Part shown: positions 58,333-64,000 of the stretch, in pieces | Position numbering within the stretch: position 1 is the first letter of the stretch | Layout of the letters: the number at the start of each line of letters is the position of its first letter | From: Catenovulum sediminis | GTDB lineage: Bacteria > Pseudomonadota > Gammaproteobacteria > Enterobacterales > Alteromonadaceae | Assembly (NCBI RefSeq): GCF_007289895.1 | Contig: NZ_CP041660.1 | Span: 2,728,001 to 2,792,000 of the forward strand | Length of the DNA: 64,000 nucleotides | Direction of reading: 5' to 3' | Program-made: the position numbers and the translations under genes | The notes under the pieces: model-generated | Database searches by the model: none | The model's input: only the letters and a program-made list of their open reading frames with translations | What the model was told of the DNA's origin: nothing

Positions 58333-58770
58333 ATGGATATTGATGTATCGCAAAGTGGCAATGTTTTTGCTTACTCTGGTTCAAATCCCGCATCAAGAAG
58401 GTATTCTGAAGAAAACCGTCAGAATACTGACGATTCATTTGCGTCTAAGCAAAGTGAAACTAAGATTAATATAGCGGATTTTACTAAAGTTGATGGCGAA
58501 CAGGCCGATAAAGCTAGTAGGGCTGAACAACAGGATCTTGATACTGCAGTTGCAGATGTTGCTGATTTTATACAGGCGCAAAATCGACAGCTCGATTTTT
58601 CGTTTGATGAAAATAGCAATAAATCGATTATCAAGGTCACTGATTCTGAATCTGGCGAAATTATTCGTCAAATACCGTCAGAAGAAATGTTAAAGTTGGC
58701 CGAAAGAATTAATGAGCTTCGTTCTGATGCAGGTGAAGCAATAGGAGTGCTCGTTAATCGGCAAGTATAA
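58333..58770 (+). CDS. flaG: FlaG family protein
   Basis: A 145-residue protein. The N-terminal half is polar and disordered. The C-terminal half is the FlaG domain, with QLDFSFDENSNKSIIKVTDSESGE and IRQIPSEEMLKLAERI. It is thought to affect filament length or flagellin processing in several polar flagellates. ATG 58333 has GGGAGG five bases upstream; GTG 58327 is less likely. It lies between fliC and fliD, as usual. Confidence 0.92.
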   Translation: MDIDVSQSGNVFAYSGSNPASRRYSEENRQNTDDSFASKQSETKINIADFTKVDGEQADKASRAEQQDLDTAVADVADFIQAQNRQLDFSFDENSNKSIIKVTDSESGEIIRQIPSEEMLKLAERINELRSDAGEAIGVLVNRQV

Positions 58771-58800
58771 TTGATGTAGTTAACTGGAAAAGAGGTTGTC

Positions 58801-60267
58801 ATGGGCATTCAGTCAATTGGCGTAGGTTCAGGTTTAGATTTAAGCGGTTTAGTGCAACAACTGCTGGAAGCTGAGCGTAAACCCAAACAAGACAGATTAG
58901 ATGCTCGTGAAGAAAACCTTGAAACGGTTATTTCTGCAATTGGTAGCTTGAAGTCAAAAATGGACGACTTTCAAGCCTCCGTTAAAGACTTGCGTGATAG
59001 CACCAACTTACAAAGCCGCAAAGCAGTAGTAACTCATCCCGATGTTGCTGAAGATGAATCTGGACCATTTACGGCAGAAGCGTCAAACAGTGCAACGCAA
59101 GGCTCGTATAAAATATATGTCGAAGAACTCGCTTCAGGCAGTCGTTTGCAAACGGCAAATGCAGCATTTTCAAGTTCTTCTGATGTGATCAGTTCTAGCG
59201 CAGGATCGCTCACTTTCAAAATAGGCTCAACCGGTGATAGTTTTTCTGTTGCGGTAACCGCCGGGATGACCCTGTCGCAGTTGCGCTCAGCGGTAAACTC
59301 AGCAACCGGTAATGATTTTGGCATCAATGCTAGTTTGGTTGACACTGGGACAGCGAATGGAACTAAACTGGTTTTTACTTCAGAAACAACTGGTACCGGA
59401 AATGATCTCAGTATCGTTAACGACAATGACATCGCAGAATTAGAACAAATCGCGACTGTTGATTCTACTGAAGTGACCACTTACGGCAATGTGAGTATAC
59501 AATCAGCCACTAACGCAAAAGCCAATATTGATGGTATTGATGTTGAAAGCGAAACCAACGAATTTGAAAATGTAATTCAAAACGTCTCTTTTGAAGTATT
59601 TGAAAAAAGCTCTAAAGATTCAGTGGGTGACTTTATACCGTCAACATTAGAGGTTGGTTATGACAAAGACGGTCTTAAAAACAAAATTACTGACTTTGTC
59701 GATAACTATAATGCAATTCAAGATGAGCTTGCTAGCTTAACCAAATACGGTATTTCAGAACTAGAAGATGATGGCGCGTTAGCCGGTGATTATATGGTGC
59801 GTGGTATTCAATCTGGATTAAGTTCTATAATCACGGAGAATGTCAGTGCCTCTGCGCTTGGTAGCCTGTTTCAAATTGGTATCTCGTTTGATGATGACGG
59901 CAAATTAGAAATCTCCGAAACCGATGAATTTGGTTTTGGTAGTGGTCAGGATTTATTAGACGACGCACTGGAAGATAATTTTGATGATATTGCTTCGTTG
60001 TTTTCTGATGACGATGAAGGGATTGCCAACAAACTATATGACTATGTTTATGAATATACGACTTTTGGTGGCTTATTAAGAACACGCGAGCAATCTTTTA
60101 AGGATGAAAAAGATCTGCTGTCAGATGAGCGAGAGCGATTTGAACTACGTATGGCTGACTATGAGCAGTTATTGCGAGATAAATACATAAATTTAGATTT
60201 AACAGTGGCCAAATTGCAGCGCACAGGCAACGCGCTGAATGCTTCACTGGCATCTGCATTTTTATAA
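58801..60267 (+). CDS. fliD: Flagellar filament cap protein FliD
   Basis: A 488-residue cap protein that assembles flagellin at the growing tip. Conserved N-terminal GVGSGLDLSGLVQQLLEAE, followed by D2/D3 beta domains (about 90-320). The C-terminal coiled helices end in YINLDLTVAKLQRTGNALNAS, the usual FliD tail. ATG 58801, with AGAGG upstream. fliS follows after 33 bases. Confidence 0.95.
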   Translation: MGIQSIGVGSGLDLSGLVQQLLEAERKPKQDRLDAREENLETVISAIGSLKSKMDDFQASVKDLRDSTNLQSRKAVVTHPDVAEDESGPFTAEASNSATQGSYKIYVEELASGSRLQTANAAFSSSSDVISSSAGSLTFKIGSTGDSFSVAVTAGMTLSQLRSAVNSATGNDFGINASLVDTGTANGTKLVFTSETTGTGNDLSIVNDNDIAELEQIATVDSTEVTTYGNVSIQSATNAKANIDGIDVESETNEFENVIQNVSFEVFEKSSKDSVGDFIPSTLEVGYDKDGLKNKITDFVDNYNAIQDELASLTKYGISELEDDGALAGDYMVRGIQSGLSSIITENVSASALGSLFQIGISFDDDGKLEISETDEFGFGSGQDLLDDALEDNFDDIASLFSDDDEGIANKLYDYVYEYTTFGGLLRTREQSFKDEKDLLSDERERFELRMADYEQLLRDKYINLDLTVAKLQRTGNALNASLASAFL

Positions 60268-60300
60268 AAAAGATTAACGAAAAGAGAATAGGTGAGCTAA

Positions 60301-60738
60301 ATGTTTAAACGTGGTATTAATGCTTATAAGCAAGGTAATATTAAGCAGCAAATTGCGCAAGCCGATCCGCATCAAATTACGTTAATGCTGATGCAGGGGG
60401 CATTGGATAAGATGGCTTACGCTAAAGGTTGCATGGAGCGCAAAGAGCATGAAAATAAATCCATCCATTTATCTAAAGCATCTGCGATTCTTGTTAACTT
60501 GCGAGATACATTGGATTTTTCTGTCGAAAGTGAAGTGACAGATAACTTATATGCACTGTATGATTACATGATTAACCGCTTAACAGATGCGCATGTGCAA
60601 AATAGCACCCAAATTATGGATGAAATTATCGCATTAATGTTGCCAATTAAAACTGCTTGGGCGTCCATTCCTGAAGAAGCTAAACAGGAAGCATATGAAT
60701 TACAAAGACAAAGACAGCAAGAGCAAAGTGCAGTCTAG
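60301..60738 (+). CDS. fliS: Flagellin export chaperone FliS
   Basis: A 145-residue helical chaperone that binds the flagellin C-terminus and keeps it unfolded for export. ADPHQITLMLMQGALDKM and the LRDTLDF region are typical. The extreme C-terminus is glutamine- and arginine-rich, and its coding sequence overlaps the next gene by 44 bases in another frame. Confidence 0.94.
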   Translation: MFKRGINAYKQGNIKQQIAQADPHQITLMLMQGALDKMAYAKGCMERKEHENKSIHLSKASAILVNLRDTLDFSVESEVTDNLYALYDYMINRLTDAHVQNSTQIMDEIIALMLPIKTAWASIPEEAKQEAYELQRQRQQEQSAV

Positions 60739-61066
60739 TAGTGTGGAAACACTCTCGATTGAAGGATTAAATCACGCTTATACCCCACCAGAACTCGCCT
60801 TGTTAAATACACAGCTCGTTGAGATAATCAATGAAGACGAGCTGGACAGTGCAAATTTGTTGAAGCTGATAGAGCAAAGAGACGAATTAATTCAAGGTCT
60901 GTTAGACACGTTTAAAAACCTCGAACAACAAAAAGAATTTGCGTTAGCTGAACGAGACGTCAATAATAGATTGATTACGCTTTGTAATCAGTTATTTAAG
61001 CAATCTGAGTCCGCGCTTATGCAGCTTGTAAAAGGGCAAAAAGCGATCAAAAAATACAAAAAATAG
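60695..61066 (+). CDS. Small helical FliT-like protein
   Basis: A 123-residue, mostly helical, charged protein. No strong family signature visible to me, but its size, helicity and place after fliD-fliS fit a FliT-type chaperone for FliD. The start is at ATG 60695, inside fliS, supported by AGGAA four bases upstream; there is no start after the fliS stop that would give a similar protein. The last 15 residues are lysine-rich. pseB starts 11 bases later. Confidence 0.75.
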   Translation: MNYKDKDSKSKVQSSSVETLSIEGLNHAYTPPELALLNTQLVEIINEDELDSANLLKLIEQRDELIQGLLDTFKNLEQQKEFALAERDVNNRLITLCNQLFKQSESALMQLVKGQKAIKKYKK

Positions 61067-61077
61067 AGAACATCATA

Positions 61078-62076
61078 GTGTTTGACGGCAAATCAATTTT
61101 AGTAACGGGTGGCACAGGTTCATTTGGCCGGTGTTTTATAAAACATCTGCTAACACATTATAAACCGCATAAGCTCATTGTATTTTCTCGAGATGAATTG
61201 AAACAATTTGAGATGCAGCAAGAGTTTACCAGCCCTGTTATGCGATATTTTATCGGCAACGTGCGTGATAAAGATAGGCTGATTACGGCGATGCGGGACG
61301 TTGATTATGTCGTGCATGCTGCTGCTTTAAAACAAGTGCCTGCGGCAGAATATAATCCTATGGAGTGCATCAAAACCAATATAATGGGTGCACAAAATGT
61401 GATAGAAGCGGCGATTGAAGCGAATGTTCGACGTGTCATTGCATTATCTACTGATAAAGCAGCAAATCCAGTTAATCTGTATGGTGCGACTAAACTTGCT
61501 TCGGATAAATTATTTGTCGCCGGCAATAATATTTCGGGTGCGCATGGTACCCGTTTTGCGGTCGTTCGTTATGGTAATGTTGTTGGCTCTCGCGGTTCAG
61601 TTGTGCCATTTTTCCGCAAGTTAATCAATGAGGGTAAATTACCTTTACCGGTAACACATCCGGAGATGACACGTTTTTGGCTGCGCTTAGAGCAGGGCGT
61701 TGAATTTGTTGTTAAAAGTTTTCAGCGCATGCAAGGTGGTGAAATTTTTGTTCCCAAAATACCATCTGTACGTATTCTCGATTTGGTCGAAGCCATGAGT
61801 GGTACAAGAGAATATGAAGCAGTCGGCATTCGCCCCGGCGAAAAATTACATGAAATAATGGTTCCGGAAGAAGTGGCGCATCACTCGTTGGAATTTGACG
61901 ACCATTATGTGATTACGCCCCCGATTCGTTTTTTTGAGAAAAAGCTTGAATATAGCCATAATCGTTTGGGCGAAGAAGGTCAAAAAGTCAGTGAAAAGTT
62001 TGAATATCACTCTGGCACCAACCCTGAATTTTTAACTTTGCAGCAATTGATTGAGCTGGATAAAAATATTTTATGA
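61078..62076 (+). CDS. pseB: UDP-GlcNAc 4,6-dehydratase (inverting) PseB
   Basis: A 332-residue short-chain dehydrogenase. NADP loop LVTGGTGSFGRCF and the catalytic region STDKAANPVNLYGATKLASDK (Lys/Tyr pattern of the inverting dehydratases) identify PseB, the first enzyme of pseudaminic acid synthesis. GTG start eleven bases after the FliT-like gene. Four-base overlap with pseC. Confidence 0.95.
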   Translation: MFDGKSILVTGGTGSFGRCFIKHLLTHYKPHKLIVFSRDELKQFEMQQEFTSPVMRYFIGNVRDKDRLITAMRDVDYVVHAAALKQVPAAEYNPMECIKTNIMGAQNVIEAAIEANVRRVIALSTDKAANPVNLYGATKLASDKLFVAGNNISGAHGTRFAVVRYGNVVGSRGSVVPFFRKLINEGKLPLPVTHPEMTRFWLRLEQGVEFVVKSFQRMQGGEIFVPKIPSVRILDLVEAMSGTREYEAVGIRPGEKLHEIMVPEEVAHHSLEFDDHYVITPPIRFFEKKLEYSHNRLGEEGQKVSEKFEYHSGTNPEFLTLQQLIELDKNIL

Positions 62077-63242
62077 TCCCATATGGTAAACATTCTATCG
62101 ATCAGCAGGATATATTGGCCGTTGTAGATGTTTTAGAAAATCAATTTTTAACCCAGGGCAAGCAGGTACCGGCTTTTGAAGAGGCTTTGTGCCAATACAC
62201 TGGCGCTCAATATGCACTGGCAGTAAATAGCGCGACTTCTGCACTACATGTTGCCTGTTTAGCATTAGATGTTAAAGCGGGCGATATAGTCTGGACAACC
62301 CCAATCACCTTTGTTGCAACTGCAAACTGTATTCGATTTTGTGGTGCTGATGTTGATTTTGTGGATATTAATCCACGTAGCCGAAATCTTTGCCCGACAG
62401 CTTTAGCGCAAAAATTAGAAATCGCGCAAGCAGAAAAGCGCCTTCCTAAAGCCATTATCGCGGTTCATTTTGCCGGTTATAGCTGCGAGATGCAGCAAAT
62501 TTACACCTTATGTCAGCAACACGGGGTAAAGGTCATCGAAGATGCCTGCCACGCACTGGGCGGTGATTATCAGGGTAAAAAAATAGGTAATTGTCGTTAT
62601 TCCGACTTTACCGTTTTTAGTTTCCACCCGGTTAAATCAATTACCACAGCTGAAGGCGGCGCGCTATTGTCAAATCAGCAGAGGTTGATTGAGCGTGCAA
62701 CTTTGTTTGCGAAACACGGTGTAACGCGCGAACAAGCACAAATGCAAGATGTAGTTGAAGGCCCGTGGTGTTATCAGCAAGTCGAATTAGGATTTAACTA
62801 TCGAATGAGCGATTTGCAGGCTGCTTTAGGCATTACCCAGCTTGCCAAATTAGATGCATTTATAGCGCGGCGCAGGACCTTAGCCGATAATTATTTTAAT
62901 CATTTGGAAAATTTACCGCTTCAGTTACCCGATAAAAAGCAGTTAGCCGAAAGTGCCTGGCATTTATACGCGGTTGAATTAAAAGGGCAAAATCGCTTAC
63001 AAGTTTATCAATTGTTACAGCACGCTGGAGTGCACGCGAATGTGCATTATTCACCGGTGCATTTACAACCTTATTACCAAAAGCTTGGATTTAACAAAGG
63101 CGACTTTCCAGCCGCTGAACATTACGCAGAACACACTTTAACGATACCGCTGTTTCAAAGTATGACGGATGAACAGCAATTACATGTCGTACAAGCACTA
63201 GAGCAAGCATTAGAACAAGCACTGCGGGATTGTACAAAATGA
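62073..63242 (+). CDS. pseC: UDP-4-amino-4,6-dideoxy-N-acetyl-altrosamine transaminase PseC
   Basis: A 389-residue PLP aminotransferase of the DegT/DnrJ family. The cofactor lysine is in FSFHPVKSITTAEGG, and EDACHALGG and NYRMSDLQAALG are conserved. Second enzyme of the pathway, using the PseB product. Starts inside the pseB stop and overlaps pseF. Confidence 0.95.
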   Translation: MIPYGKHSIDQQDILAVVDVLENQFLTQGKQVPAFEEALCQYTGAQYALAVNSATSALHVACLALDVKAGDIVWTTPITFVATANCIRFCGADVDFVDINPRSRNLCPTALAQKLEIAQAEKRLPKAIIAVHFAGYSCEMQQIYTLCQQHGVKVIEDACHALGGDYQGKKIGNCRYSDFTVFSFHPVKSITTAEGGALLSNQQRLIERATLFAKHGVTREQAQMQDVVEGPWCYQQVELGFNYRMSDLQAALGITQLAKLDAFIARRRTLADNYFNHLENLPLQLPDKKQLAESAWHLYAVELKGQNRLQVYQLLQHAGVHANVHYSPVHLQPYYQKLGFNKGDFPAAEHYAEHTLTIPLFQSMTDEQQLHVVQALEQALEQALRDCTK

Positions 63243-63937
63243 ATATCGCGATCATACCCGCTCGTGGTGGTAGCAAGCGCATTCCTAAAAAGAACATCCG
63301 GCCGTTTGCGGGCAAACCACTTATTGCCCACAGTATTCAAGTTGCGCAACAAGCGAAAATATTTGACCATATCATGGTATCAACAGACAGTGACGAGATT
63401 GCCGAAGTTGCGCGTGAATATGGCGCTGAAGTGCCTTTCATCAGGCCCGAAAATTTAGCGGATGATTTCACTGGAACGCGGCCGGTAACCAATCACGCCA
63501 TTCAGTATTATTTAAAGCAAGGAATTGACCTTAACTACGCCTGCTGTATTTATGCAACAGCCCCTTTGTTAACAGCCGAATATTTAATGCAAGGCTATCA
63601 AGCTCTACAAGCGCAAAAAGACAAAGCGTTTGCATTTTCGGTCTGCACTTTTCCATTTCCTGTACAACGCGCGCTCAAACAACACAATACGGGTGTGACC
63701 GCTATGTTTCCCGAGTCCATTGGCAAACGCTCACAAGATTTAGAAGAAGCATTTCATGATGCAGGACAATTTTATTGGGGAAGAGTTGAAGATTATTTAT
63801 CTAAAAAAGGTATGTTTTCCGAGCACAGTGTGCCCATTATGATGCCTAGATTTTTAGTACAGGATATAGATACACTTGAAGATTGGCACACAGCTGAGCT
63901 GATGTATAAAGCTCACCAACTTAAAGAAAGCGAATAG
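63239..63937 (+). CDS. pseF: Pseudaminic acid cytidylyltransferase PseF
   Basis: A 232-residue nucleotidyltransferase. N-terminal IIPARGGSKRIPKKNIRPFAGKPLI is the CMP-sugar synthetase signature. Activates pseudaminic acid as CMP-Pse. I chose ATG 63239 overlapping the pseC stop (ATGA); TTG 63230 would add three residues. The other genes of the pathway (pseG, pseH, pseI) should lie to the right of the window. Confidence 0.93.
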   Translation: MNIAIIPARGGSKRIPKKNIRPFAGKPLIAHSIQVAQQAKIFDHIMVSTDSDEIAEVAREYGAEVPFIRPENLADDFTGTRPVTNHAIQYYLKQGIDLNYACCIYATAPLLTAEYLMQGYQALQAQKDKAFAFSVCTFPFPVQRALKQHNTGVTAMFPESIGKRSQDLEEAFHDAGQFYWGRVEDYLSKKGMFSEHSVPIMMPRFLVQDIDTLEDWHTAELMYKAHQLKESE

Positions 63938-63945
63938 GAAAATTT

Positions 63946-64000
63946 ATGAGCAGCACAGAAAAACCGTTAAAAATATTAATTATCCGCTTACTCAATCTGG
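63946..64000 (+). CDS. Unidentified gene, 5' end only
   Basis: Eighteen codons beginning MSSTEKPLKILIIRLLNL, behind a good AGGA ribosome site, cut by the right edge. KILIIRL followed by a turn resembles the start of family 9 glycosyltransferases, but too little is present for a call. It does not look like the start of PseG as I know it. Confidence 0.6.
   Translation, partial: MSSTEKPLKILIIRLLNL

Overview
The window looks like a chromosomal segment of a marine, polarly flagellated gammaproteobacterium, probably of the Alteromonadales. This is inferred from gene order and protein similarity, not from a database match. The DNA is AT-rich. Nearly every gene is a recognisable chromosomal gene. 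I see no insertion sequence, prophage, CRISPR array or rRNA operon.

Layout. 1-3290: a MoxR / DUF58 / TgpA transglutaminase operon, cut by the left edge. 3438-5358: a compact trio of single-domain response regulator, CheC-like protein and PAS-GGDEF diguanylate cyclase. 5433-10358: the thr operon with a complete attenuator (18-residue leader peptide thrL, terminator, thrABC, final terminator). 10419-18164: housekeeping genes (ung, a DUF3545 gene, mpl, ubiX, the yadGH ABC exporter, a TrmB-like methyltransferase, an MCP, msrA). 18161-20918: two minus-strand genes, a pentapeptide-repeat potassium-channel-like protein and a receiver-TPR protein. tRNA-Tyr follows at 21030-21114.

21236-34223 is a polar flagellar and chemotaxis block: flhA behind a sigma-54 type promoter, flhF, flhG, fliA, cheY, cheZ, cheA, cheB, a ParC-type ATPase, parP, cheW and a DUF2802 gene. 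It matches the Vibrio arrangement in which FlhF/FlhG place the flagellum and ParC/ParP place the chemoreceptor array at the pole. 34541-36027 holds a cytochrome c / PQQ-type sugar dehydrogenase and a bidirectional terminator.

36030-56389 is the conserved rne to fab region: rne (minus) with a long structured leader, rluC, a HAD phosphatase, yceF, yceD, rpmF, plsX, fabH, fabD, fabG, acpP, fabF, pabC, mltG, tmk, holB, pilZ, tatD, then parC (topoisomerase IV), plsC and rraB. It links RNA decay, fatty acid synthesis, cell wall processing and DNA replication. A beta carbonic anhydrase gene lies on the minus strand at 56446-57084.

57229-63937 is the flagellar filament region: a perfect sigma-28 promoter, a structured flagellin leader, fliC, flaG, fliD, fliS, a small FliT-like gene overlapping fliS, then pseB, pseC and pseF for CMP-pseudaminic acid, the usual sugar for flagellin glycosylation. 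The right edge cuts a gene after 18 codons.

The most interesting items are the response regulator / CheC-like / GGDEF trio, the three tandem acidic motifs in CheA, the pentapeptide-channel / receiver-TPR pair, the thr attenuator, and the hairpins and GGA motifs of the flagellin leader.
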